Assembly (NCBI GenBank): GCA_016201195.1
Contig: JACQDI010000983.1
Location: 1-7,208, forward strand
Length of the DNA stretch: 7,208 nt
Reading direction: 5' to 3'
From: Acidobacteriota bacterium
GTDB taxonomy: Bacteria; Acidobacteriota; Terriglobia; Bryobacterales; JACQDG01
Part shown: positions 1-6,579 of the stretch, piece after piece
How the letters are laid out: every line of letters begins with the position of its first letter
Numbering within the stretch: position 1 is the first letter of the stretch
Translations under genes and position numbers: made by a program
The notes under the pieces: generated by a model
The model's input: the letters and a program-made list of their open reading frames with translations, nothing else
What the model was told of the DNA's origin: nothing
The model's database searches: none

Positions 1-2323
1 GGTTGAAGCGGCCCCCCGTGGATTCGGCGATCTGGCGGAGCAGTTCGGGGTTCGAGCCATATTGGGCCAGCTCCGCTTCTTCGCGGTAGAAGCTGATTTC
101 GGGGAACTTGGCCACCTCGCTCGCCGGGCGGATTCGGAACAGACCCTGGCGGCCCTCGATGGCTACGCGTCCCTGGTAACTGGACGCGGCCACGCGCTTC
201 AGCGGGACGGCTTTGCGGAAGCCGTCGGGGCCCAGGACGTACAGGTCGGGCAGTTGCGCGGGCGCCTCGGCGCCCGCCTGGAAGCGGTAGCGCACGACGA
301 TCTCGTTGTTAGCGCTGTCGAATTCGGCGGCGGCTTCGGTGTCGGGGGCGCGCGGCAGCAAGTCTCGCAGCATGTTGGTCCACAGCCGGTCGAAACCCGG
401 CCAGCCAAGCCAGTTGGCGCTCCAGCGCGCCTTGGCGTCGGAGGCGAACACCGCCGCGCGCCCCAGGCCATACTGCCAGCGGACGAGCAGCGGGTCCTTC
501 TCGTCGACTTGCAGAATCGTTTCCGCCTGTGGCTTGGCGGTGAACCGCAGGTAGCCAAGCAGCGGCGGCGCCTTGGCCATCCCCACGTCTTCCAGGATCT
601 CCACCTCGCGCGCGACCAGGACCTTCACCGGCTTCTCCACGGCCGAGGAGCCGGTGTGCTCCATCACGTCGCGCAGCAGCAACTGCTCGAGGTTGCCGAA
701 CTCGACCAGGAAATACGACTTGCCCTTGGCCAGGGTTGCTACCTTCTCCAAATACACGCGATTGACATCCTGGCCCAGGCCGACCGTGGAGATGGTCACC
801 TGGTTGGCCGCCGCTTCCTTCGAGAGCGCCATACTGTCGCCCTCTTCCGAGATGCCGTCGGTGAGCAGAACGATGTGCCGGTAAACGGCCTTGACGCGCC
901 GGATCTGCCGGTAGGCCTCGGAGAGCGCGGGCGCGATCTGGGTGCCGCCGTCGGGAGTGATGCCGGCGATGAGGCGCTTGATGGCCGCCGTGTTGTCCGC
1001 CTTGCGCATGGGCACGGCCCACTGGAAGGAATTGTCGAAGATCAGCACGCCGACCTGATCGATGGGTCGCAAGTTCTCTACCACGCCGATGGCCGACAGG
1101 CGCGCCAGCTCCATCTTCTTGCCCTCCATGGAGGAGGACTTGTCAACGATGAGCACCACGGCAGTTCCTTCGGGCGTGCGCGGCGGGGCGAGCTTGGCCG
1201 GAAGCATCTTCTCCACCGGGTCATCGTCTTGCTGGCGCTCGACGTAGACGTTGTTCTCGCCGGCCACCAGGGCGTAGCCGCCGCCCTCGCGCACGTATTC
1301 CTCGAGCCGCTTTTTCTCCGCGCTGGGCCAGGCTTCGTAGTCGTGGTTGACGGCCAGCACAACCTGGAAATCACGCAGGACCCTGGGCAATAGTCCCGGC
1401 GACTCGATGACGTCGAAGCGCGCGGCGTCGAGCACCTGGCGCAGGTGCTGGAGCACGTCGGGCGGTTCTTTGGAGACGAGCAGCAGCCGCGGCCGCCGCA
1501 GCGAGACCACGCGGTCGAAGCGCACCTGGCCGAGATCGGGCGCGGCGACCAGGCCGGCGACCGGCGTGGCACCAGCGGCGTCCAACTGGGCGCGCACTCG
1601 CAACGCGTTCGGTCCCTCCGCCAGCTTCACCTCGGTCCGGCCGATGGACTTGCCCTCGGCGGTGATCTCGAGCGTGGCCGGCGCGGCCCGGGGGCTCGAC
1701 ACCACGACCTCGATCTGGAATTTCTCGCCGGTGAAGGCCTGCGCTGGCAGTGTGACCGACTCGAGCTGCAAGGTTGGGCGCCGGCTGCCGTCGAGGGCGT
1801 AGGTGTCGACCGGAATCCCCAGCAGGCGGGCCTGGTAGATGGCCCGCTCCACGCTGCCCGCGTTCTCCTGGCCGTCGGAGACGAGCAAGACGCGGGGGAC
1901 GCGTCCCTCGGGGAGCCGCCCGATGGCGCTGCGAACGGCCGCTTCTAAGTTTGTGGAGCGGGCTTCGGGACCTCCGCCGACGCGGCTGAGATCCTCTTCG
2001 GGCTGAAGGGCACGCGTGGTCGCGGCGAACGGCAGCACTTGCAGGCTGTGGCGGCCGCGCTCGGCGCGCAGGCGGGCGATCAACTCCGATTCCTTCTTGC
2101 GATCTTCGGTCGGCACGCTCGCCGAGGTGTCGGCGAGCACGGCCAGAGCCACCTTGCGCTCGAACACGGTCAGCTTCGGCTCGGCCAGCGCGAGGGCTAC
2201 CAGGGCGAGCATCACCGCCTTCAGAACCAGCGCGCCGCGGCGGTGGGTCTTGCGCCACTCCCATGCCGCCCAGGCGGCAACCACAGGAAGCATCAGCGAT
2301 ACCCATGGACGCAGGAAGCTCAC
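1..2323 (-). CDS. Membrane protein with two VWA domains and a GATase1-like fold (3' end beyond window)
   Basis: The frame is open without a stop from a GTG at 2323 to the left edge, giving 774 residues. Two N-terminal membrane segments (about 7-23 and 31-48) are followed by VWA domain 1, whose metal site (MIDAS) is complete: D65-x-S67-x-S69, T124 and S149-D150-G151. After a beta-rich linker, residues about 275-380 look like the first half of a class I glutamine-amidotransferase-like fold, without an evident catalytic Cys. VWA domain 2 follows with D394-x-S396-x-S398, T461 and T488-D489-G490. The amidotransferase-like fold seems to resume at about 588-655, with a Trp-rich stretch containing WQYGLGRAAVFASDAKARW. 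A C-terminal membrane segment is expected beyond the edge. The start is fixed by a strong Shine-Dalgarno sequence. It is the last visible gene of the DUF58/BatA-like operon and probably works with those proteins at the membrane; its substrate is unknown. Overlapping long frames on both strands are shadows. Confidence 0.88.
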   Translation of the reverse strand, partial: MSFLRPWVSLMLPVVAAWAAWEWRKTHRRGALVLKAVMLALVALALAEPKLTVFERKVALAVLADTSASVPTEDRKKESELIARLRAERGRHSLQVLPFAATTRALQPEEDLSRVGGGPEARSTNLEAAVRSAIGRLPEGRVPRVLLVSDGQENAGSVERAIYQARLLGIPVDTYALDGSRRPTLQLESVTLPAQAFTGEKFQIEVVVSSPRAAPATLEITAEGKSIGRTEVKLAEGPNALRVRAQLDAAGATPVAGLVAAPDLGQVRFDRVVSLRRPRLLLVSKEPPDVLQHLRQVLDAARFDVIESPGLLPRVLRDFQVVLAVNHDYEAWPSAEKKRLEEYVREGGGYALVAGENNVYVERQQDDDPVEKMLPAKLAPPRTPEGTAVVLIVDKSSSMEGKKMELARLSAIGVVENLRPIDQVGVLIFDNSFQWAVPMRKADNTAAIKRLIAGITPDGGTQIAPALSEAYRQIRRVKAVYRHIVLLTDGISEEGDSMALSKEAAANQVTISTVGLGQDVNRVYLEKVATLAKGKSYFLVEFGNLEQLLLRDVMEHTGSSAVEKPVKVLVAREVEILEDVGMAKAPPLLGYLRFTAKPQAETILQVDEKDPLLVRWQYGLGRAAVFASDAKARWSANWLGWPGFDRLWTNMLRDLLPRAPDTEAAAEFDSANNEIVVRYRFQAGAEAPAQLPDLYVLGPDGFRKAVPLKRVAASSYQGRVAIEGRQGLFRIRPASEVAKFPEISFYREEAELAQYGSNPELLRQIAESTGGRFN

Positions 2324-2453
2324 GCGAAAACCTCCTCGGGCGCGCGCCCCAGCCTGGATTTCTCAGCAGAAGTGGGCCACAAGGGTCCACACGAGTGGGG
2401 ACCCGGCACGCTGGAGAGCGTGCACACTGTCAGGAGCCATGTGACGCGGACGG
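2324..2453 (-). repeat. 130-nt intra-operon spacer with four inverted repeats
   Basis: The gap between the BatA-like stop codon and the next gene carries four dyads. GGGCGCGCGCCC (2338-2349) is a perfect 12-base palindrome next to the Shine-Dalgarno. GGGTCC/GGACCC arms (2383-2388 and 2399-2404) can be extended inward by AC/GT with a GG bulge. GCACGCT-GGAG-AGCGTGC (2406-2423) is a perfect 7-bp stem with a 4-base loop. GTGAC/GTCAC (2441-2445 and 2453-2457) overlaps the preceding stop codon. No T-run follows any stem, so a simple intrinsic terminator is unlikely. The array may be a dispersed palindromic repeat, or an RNA structure that processes or attenuates the operon mRNA. Confidence 0.6.
2331..2337 (-). 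promoter_or_regulatory. Strong Shine-Dalgarno deciding the GTG start of the double-VWA gene
   Basis: On the minus strand GAGGAGG lies 7 nt upstream of the GTG at 2323-2321. No ATG in this frame has a comparable site. The protein that follows begins with a short N-terminus and two membrane segments, as expected for this family, so the GTG start is well supported. Confidence 0.8.
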
Positions 2454-4376
2454 TCACGTGTGAACCTCCTCGGGCTGATGCGCCGGAGTGACATGCAGGC
2501 TCACCGGCTCCGGCCGGCGGGCGGCGGGCGCGGCGGCGACCGGGTTGCGCCCGTAGAGGATCCACTCGGCGAGCAGCCCCAGGGCGCCGGCCAGGGCGAG
2601 CCACGGCCACAGATCGCGGCGGGCGGCCGAACCGCCGGCTGCCGGAGGCACGCCCTGGCGGACCCCGGCCGGCGGCGTCCACCGCGTTTCTCCCACCTCG
2701 GGCAGGCTCAACGTGTAGACCAGCTCACGCTCGGGCAGCGTCATGCGCACGGTTCCCGCCTGCGCGGCAAACAGCCGGAGCCGGTTCCCGACCAGGGTGG
2801 ACGCCAGGCCGCGGATCTGTGGCGCGGTGATCTGGATCTGGTCCCGGCGGGTTCCCTCACGCGTCTGAATCTCGATCAGGCCCGGCGGCGCGGCGCTGAT
2901 CTCAGCGGTCCGGAACAGCTCCGGCGAGATCCAGCGGACCAGGTTGGCGAACAGCAGCGGGATCGCCAGGTGGCTCTCCGTGCCTTCCTCGAGCGGGTGA
3001 AAGCCGAAGGTGATCCTCTTGAACTCGCCTGAGGTGGAGACGGTCAACACCGGGCCGCGGTCAGATTCGGCAATGACCGCGTCGCCCTGCGCGGCGTTGA
3101 GGATCGATGCGCGGCTCACCCGCACGTCCTTGTTGTGCAGGCCGGCTGCCAATGGGTGCGTGGCGTTCCAGCGGCGGACCGTCGCTGGACTGGCCGGCTG
3201 GCCGCGCGAGGGAGCGATCCAGACCATGTCGGCTTGGGGGAACCCCGGCGGCTGGAAGCCGTCGACGATCACCAACCGGCGCGCGGGTCCGGCGGTGGTG
3301 TATTCCTCGGGGCGCCGGAACTCGGGGTCGAGCGCGGTGCTGGCGGTGAGCAGCGGCTGCCACAAGCTCGGCCGGGCCGTGAACACTTGGATCTTGAGCG
3401 GGACGAGCTTCGGCAACTCGATGGTAGCGCGGTTGTCGGCGCGGTAGTCGTCCTTGGAGTCGAGCGAGGCCTCGAGCACACCGGCCTGCACCGCGCGCAG
3501 CGAGAAGGCGGCCTCGCCGGCCGAATGGGGGTGGAGAGCCAGGGCCTTCTGGGCGACGCGAGTTCCGGCGAAGGTGAGTGTCAGCCGGGAGCGGTGCTCG
3601 GAGGAGCCGTAGTTATAGACGCCGACGTCGATGTCCCAGGAGAGTGGATCGGCCGGCGAGCGGCGGGCGGCCAGCTTGCGGATGCCGGCGTTGTTGGGCT
3701 CGCCGCCGAGCAGGATGGTCCGCAGATTGGAGGCGTCGGCGGAGGCGACCCGCTCCAGGTCGCCGGGCATCACTCGGCCGCTCCCGATGAAAACGATTTC
3801 GCCCGGCCGCTGCGAGGCGAGGCGTTGGGTGTTACGGGCAAGCTCCAGCGCGGCGGCGAGGTTGAGCGCGGTGGCGCCGGCTTCCGAGGCGCGAATGGCT
3901 GCCTCCAGCTCGCGCCGGTCGCGCGTGAACGGCGTGGCCGGAGTGGCGAGCTGGTCGGCGCGGATCAGCAGCACCCGGTCCTGCGCGGGGAGGGCTTTGA
4001 GATAGTCGAGCGCCCGTCGCCGCGCCACCTGCATCCAGGAGGCGCGCGGCGCGTTGGAGGCCGAGTTCATCCACGCCGAGGTTTCGAGGATCAGCACGTG
4101 GTCGCGTGTCCGGTCCGCCGGGCGGCCCAGCTCCAGATCGGCGATGGCCAGCAGCAGCAAAGCGATGGAGACCAGTTGCAGCAGCAGCGACCAGGGCTGC
4201 TGGATTTTCTTGCGCCGGACGAGGATAGGAGCGCGGCTGACCTTCTCGAAGAAGCGCAGTGTGGAGACGATCTGGCGCCGGTGCGAACGGTCGTATAAAT
4301 ACAGGGCGACCACGGCGGCGGCGGTGGGGAGGAAAACCGCCAGGAATTCGGCCAGGGTGAGGTTCAGGAATCCCAT
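2454..4376 (-). CDS. BatA-like membrane protein with degenerate VWA domain
   Basis: This is a 640-residue protein. Its N-terminal segment (about 7-28), the basic loop around 30-58 and the second membrane helix (about 61-80) match the BatA N-terminal membrane region. A VWA-like domain follows at about 92-225. Its metal site is altered: DxSxS reads E98-T-S100-A-W102, T169 is kept, and the distal S/T-D-G position reads G198-S199-G200. Residues about 230-320 look like a beta-sandwich, and about 365-485 resemble an amidotransferase-like fold. A third helix lies at about 589-607, followed by a Pro/Ala-rich tail. The ATG overlaps the DUF58 stop by one base (TGATG) with no strong ribosome site, so translation is probably coupled. 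It likely serves as a membrane scaffold for the neighbouring VWA proteins; ordinary metal-dependent ligand binding looks doubtful. Confidence 0.88.
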   Translation of the reverse strand: MGFLNLTLAEFLAVFLPTAAAVVALYLYDRSHRRQIVSTLRFFEKVSRAPILVRRKKIQQPWSLLLQLVSIALLLLAIADLELGRPADRTRDHVLILETSAWMNSASNAPRASWMQVARRRALDYLKALPAQDRVLLIRADQLATPATPFTRDRRELEAAIRASEAGATALNLAAALELARNTQRLASQRPGEIVFIGSGRVMPGDLERVASADASNLRTILLGGEPNNAGIRKLAARRSPADPLSWDIDVGVYNYGSSEHRSRLTLTFAGTRVAQKALALHPHSAGEAAFSLRAVQAGVLEASLDSKDDYRADNRATIELPKLVPLKIQVFTARPSLWQPLLTASTALDPEFRRPEEYTTAGPARRLVIVDGFQPPGFPQADMVWIAPSRGQPASPATVRRWNATHPLAAGLHNKDVRVSRASILNAAQGDAVIAESDRGPVLTVSTSGEFKRITFGFHPLEEGTESHLAIPLLFANLVRWISPELFRTAEISAAPPGLIEIQTREGTRRDQIQITAPQIRGLASTLVGNRLRLFAAQAGTVRMTLPERELVYTLSLPEVGETRWTPPAGVRQGVPPAAGGSAARRDLWPWLALAGALGLLAEWILYGRNPVAAAPAARRPEPVSLHVTPAHQPEEVHT

Positions 4377-5284
4377 CAGCGCAACCCCAGTCCTCTCGAT
4401 CTCACCAGCGAGCCGAAGACAGCTTCCTCGACCGGCATGTCAGTGGAGAGCGGCACGTAGCGGCCGCGATTGCGCAGGGCCAGGTATTGCAGGCCCTGGC
4501 CAAACTCGTCGTAGGCCGCTTCGTGGTATTCCACGGCGGTGCGGTCCAGCTCGAGGCGCCGCGTGCCCCCGGACTCGGCGTCCACCAGTTCGACCTCGCC
4601 CTGCCACGGAGGCGTGCGGTCCTCCGGCCCGGCCACGTGGACCAGCAGTAGCTCGTTTCCGAAATCGGCCAGGTGTTGCAGGGGCGCCTCACAGCCCTGC
4701 TCGTCGAGAAAGTCGGAGAGCACCACGACCAGGCCGTTGGCCGGGTGCTCGGAGATGAACTGGCGCACCACGGCGTGGAAGTCCGACCGGCCGCCGGTTT
4801 CGAGGCTGCCTAGAAAATGCATCGCCGGGGCGAAGCGGTGGCGTCCGCCCTGGGCCTTGAAGCTGGGGGCGAGCGAGGCCGAGAACGGCTGCAGCGCGAT
4901 GGTATCGAGCCGGACCAATCCCACGTAGCAGAGCATGGCCGCCAGGCGGCACGCGTAAGCGAACTTGGGCTCGCCGGAGCCCGCTGACGCTCCGCAAGCC
5001 ATTGACTCGCTGGTGTCGAGGAACAGCCAGACCGGCACACGCGGCTCGATCTGGAACATCTTGAGGAAGAGCCGCTCCAGCCGCATGTAGGCGCGCCAGT
5101 TGACGCTCCGCAGATCGTCACCCTGGTGGAAGTGGCGGTGGTCCAGGAAATCCTGGCCCGGCCCCGGAAACCGCGACGGGTTATGCCCGCCGAACAGGCC
5201 GGTAAACGACTTCTGCCAGCGCAGCGCCAGCCGCTCCAGCTTCTCCAGCATCTGGCGGTCGATCAACGGATTGGGTGGGCGCAC
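4376..5284 (-). CDS. DUF58 domain protein with VWA fold
   Basis: This 302-residue protein has the DUF58 signature: G41-x-G-x-D45-F, then H53-x-G55-D56-D57-x-R59-x-x-N62-W63, then an aromatic/acidic stretch leading into the VWA metal site D90-T-S92-E-S94. T163 and S190-D191-F192 fill the remaining metal-site positions, so the site appears intact. There is no signal peptide or membrane segment, so it should be cytoplasmic. DUF58 proteins are typically encoded next to MoxR AAA+ ATPases and BatA-like membrane proteins and are thought to act as their adaptors (family knowledge). It is the first gene of the operon here. The GTG start at 5284 has no Shine-Dalgarno; an internal ATG at 5251 (residue 12) is possible but also lacks one. 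The product identity is firm and the exact start is moderately sure. Confidence 0.92.
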   Translation of the reverse strand: MRPPNPLIDRQMLEKLERLALRWQKSFTGLFGGHNPSRFPGPGQDFLDHRHFHQGDDLRSVNWRAYMRLERLFLKMFQIEPRVPVWLFLDTSESMACGASAGSGEPKFAYACRLAAMLCYVGLVRLDTIALQPFSASLAPSFKAQGGRHRFAPAMHFLGSLETGGRSDFHAVVRQFISEHPANGLVVVLSDFLDEQGCEAPLQHLADFGNELLLVHVAGPEDRTPPWQGEVELVDAESGGTRRLELDRTAVEYHEAAYDEFGQGLQYLALRNRGRYVPLSTDMPVEEAVFGSLVRSRGLGLR

Positions 5285-5296
5285 AATAATAATGTA
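5285..5296 (-). promoter_or_regulatory. Candidate -10 element for a leaderless DUF58-operon mRNA
   Basis: Reading the minus strand, TGC-TACATT (hexamer at 5296-5291) is a TANNNT-type -10 element with an upstream TG. Six bases (ATTATT) separate it from the GTG start at 5284. With that spacing, transcription would begin at or next to the start codon, which fits the absence of a ribosome binding site. At the expected -35 place (5319-5314) the sequence is CGATCC, which is not a good match to TTGACA, so activation by a regulator is possible. The assignment is by pattern only. Confidence 0.4.
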
Positions 5297-5299
5297 GCA

Positions 5300-5322
5300 G
5301 GATCGTGGAACGTGGATCGTGG
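5300..5322. repeat. Direct repeat GGATCGTGG x2 / CGTGG heptad array in the divergent spacer
   Basis: GGATCGTGG occurs at 5300-5308 and again at 5314-5322. A third CGTGG lies between them, so CGTGG recurs at 5304, 5311 and 5318, exactly every 7 bases. The array covers the spacer and -35 position of the candidate minus-strand promoter. It could be an operator controlling the VWA operon, the plus-strand unit, or both. Confidence 0.5.
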
Positions 5323-5361
5323 GCGCAGCGTGGGAAGCTGGCTGGCGAAAGGAGAGCCTGT

Positions 5362-5496
5362 ATGAGGCAGTGGCGTTTTGTGCTCGCCTTGGTGGCGGTC
5401 TTGCCGTTGTGTGGCGCTGACGTTAGCCTTAGGCTAAAGAAGGCTGAAGATAGGCCAAAGATCCTCAGTTATATTTCCGCGCCGGCAGCCCGCTGA
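5362..5496 (+). CDS. Possible 44-residue exported peptide, perhaps a truncated gene remnant
   Basis: The ATG is preceded by AGGAG at 5350-5354 with a 7-base spacer, a good ribosome site. The product begins MRQWRFVLALVAVLPLCGAD, which has the look of a Sec signal peptide (basic start, hydrophobic core, possible cleavage after CGA). A Cys is present, but LPLC is a poor lipobox. Only about 24 residues would remain after cleavage. Third codon positions are mostly G/C through about codon 20 and then become much less so, where tandem repeats and a palindrome begin. The signal-peptide part may therefore be the leftover start of a longer gene whose body was lost. I recognise no family. A frame starting further upstream at 5305 has no ribosome site and is less likely. 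Confidence 0.45.
   Translation: MRQWRFVLALVAVLPLCGADVSLRLKKAEDRPKILSYISAPAAR
5423..5437. repeat. Palindrome TTAGCC-TTA-GGCTAA
   Basis: Perfect 6-base arms flank a 3-base centre. It lies inside the small peptide frame, at the point where base composition shifts toward A/T, and its right arm overlaps the first tandem repeat unit. It could be a protein-binding dyad for the downstream gene or the trace of a rearrangement. Confidence 0.5.
5431..5462 (+). repeat. Three tandem imperfect 10/11-base repeats
   Basis: AGGCTAAAGA (5431-5440), AGGCTGAAGAT (5441-5451) and AGGCCAAAGAT (5452-5462) follow each other without gaps, with consensus AGGCYRAAGAT. The period equals about one helical turn, so the units would lie on one DNA face. 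They sit about 120-150 bases upstream of the gene starting at 5583. A TATATT sequence at 5470-5475 follows closely, but no -35 match was seen. Confidence 0.55.
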
Positions 5497-5582
5497 CGGC
5501 CCTCAGACCCTCAAGTTGTCTCTCGAACCCTGTAACAAACGCGCCCCAAAACTCACTAAGTGGTCAAGAAGGAGGGTGCGAT

Positions 5583-6571
5583 ATGCACAACGTGTTCTCA
5601 CGGTCCCGACATCGGGTGACGGCGCTCTCGCTGTCGCTCTCATGCCTGCTCCCGCAGGGCTCGCGACTGGTTCGCTTCGGCGCGGAGCTGGGCGAAGCAA
5701 AGCCGGCCGCTGTGGCGGCCGCCGGAGGGGCGGCCGGCGGGGCGGCGGCGCTGGCCGCCGGCGAGCGAAGCTGCGCCCGCTCCTCGACCGCTCTGTTTCG
5801 TGCTACCGAATCCACGACGGTCAAGGGGCTGACCGGTTCCACGGCCCGCTTTGCCCAATATGACGAACTGGCCATGCTGGCATCTAAGGAGCAGCATTGG
5901 GTGGGCTTTTCCGAGACGCTGGGGAAGACCTCGGTAGCGAAGGGGCTTTCCCAGGCCGAGTTGCGGTCCACCTGGCTCACCGATCCGATGTTTCGCGCCA
6001 AAGCTTTCGAGGAGGTTGCCGGATCACGGCCCGAGCGCCTGACCTCGCTGTCTCAAGACCTGATCGAGCGACACCGCGTGCTGGTGCCGACCGGCCCCGT
6101 TACCACCCGGGTTTCCGTCCATGGGGCTCTGCAAGCCGAGGAGGTCGAGCTTTACGATGCCGCCGGCAATCGGATCGCGACTGATACCCGCGTCGGAGCC
6201 TCTGCCGCGGCCGGGTACCGCGAGCGAGCACATCGCATCTTTGAAGAGGTGCTCGAAACCGTGCCCCCCTCCAAGCTTGAGTCCGAGGCTGATGTCGCCG
6301 AGGCACCTATAAGACCGCCCGCGGCGAGATCACCGGCGAGGTCAATGCCTATAGCGTCGTCAAGCGCGCCGGCGTAACCGCCGGGGGTGGGGCCTTACTG
6401 TTCAAGAAGGGCACGCTCCTGGAGCATATAGACGATCTGTTGAAGAGCACTGACTTGAAAGACATACCCGCGCCCGCTCCGGCCGCCGTCAGCCAGCCAA
6501 GCGCCCCCGGCGCGGAGAAATCCGAAACCCAGCCGAAGGCGAAGCCGGAGACTCCCAAGGAGCAGCGGTAG
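5583..6571 (+). pseudogene. Hypothetical exported or surface protein, interrupted by a single-base frameshift near 6302
   Basis: The ATG at 5583 follows AAGGAGG (5569-5575) at a 7-base spacing. Frame 1 reads 264 codons to TAA at 6375-6377, but its last 24 or so residues are Arg/Pro/Ser-rich and look out of frame. Shifting by one base (-1) after about residue 240 opens a well-coded 89-residue continuation (starting GTYKTARGEITGEV) to TAG at 6569-6571. That continuation has no ATG or GTG of its own. A TGA at 6290-6292 in the second frame places the shift downstream of it; one missing G in GAGGCACC (about 6300-6307) would restore a protein of about 329 residues. Visible parts are an N-terminal hydrophobic stretch (about 12-24), a Gly/Ala-rich segment (about 41-60), a mixed alpha/beta middle, and a Pro/Ala/Lys-rich C-terminal tail. 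I recognise no family. A sequencing error is as possible as a real mutation. Confidence 0.75.
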
Positions 6572-6579
6572 GACCTACC
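6567..6579. repeat. Palindrome GGTAGG-A-CCTACC spanning two convergent stop codons
   Basis: The 13-base palindrome contains the TAG stop of the plus-strand gene (6569-6571) and, on the other strand, the TAG stop of the LysR gene (6577-6575), with only 3 bases between them. It is too tight for a stable hairpin and no T-run follows, so it is not a clear terminator. Confidence 0.6.

Noticed and set aside
309..1022. 237-residue minus-strand open frame
   Set aside because: Its His/Arg/Gly-rich translation is an out-of-frame shadow of the second VWA and GATase-like region.
62..1393. 443-residue plus-strand open frame
   Set aside because: It lies antisense to the double-VWA gene. The minus-strand frame has clear VWA motifs and a strong ribosome site; the plus-strand frame has none and is a product of high GC.
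1371..2390. 339-residue minus-strand open frame with an ATG at 2390
   Set aside because: It overlaps the double-VWA gene in another frame. Its translation is Arg/Pro/Ala-rich without motifs, while the GTG-started frame contains the VWA metal-site residues.
2406..2423. Intrinsic terminator after the BatA-like gene
   Set aside because: The stem is perfect but no T-run follows on either strand, and the next gene continues in the same direction.
3135..4298. 387-residue plus-strand open frame
   Set aside because: It is antisense to the BatA-like gene, has low-complexity Gly/Arg-rich translation, and shows no ribosome site or recognisable domain.
5362..5424. Lipoprotein signal peptide in the small peptide
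   Set aside because: The residues before the Cys (L-P-L) do not fit a lipobox; an ordinary signal peptide is a better reading.
5704..5721. CGGCCGC-TGTG-GCGGCCG hairpin
   Set aside because: It is a perfect stem, but it lies within Ala-rich coding sequence of extreme GC content where such stems arise from codon use.
6293..6377. Programmed -1 frameshifting in the unknown plus-strand gene
   Set aside because: No canonical slippery heptamer in the zero frame was found in the window where both frames are open, so an indel is the simpler explanation.
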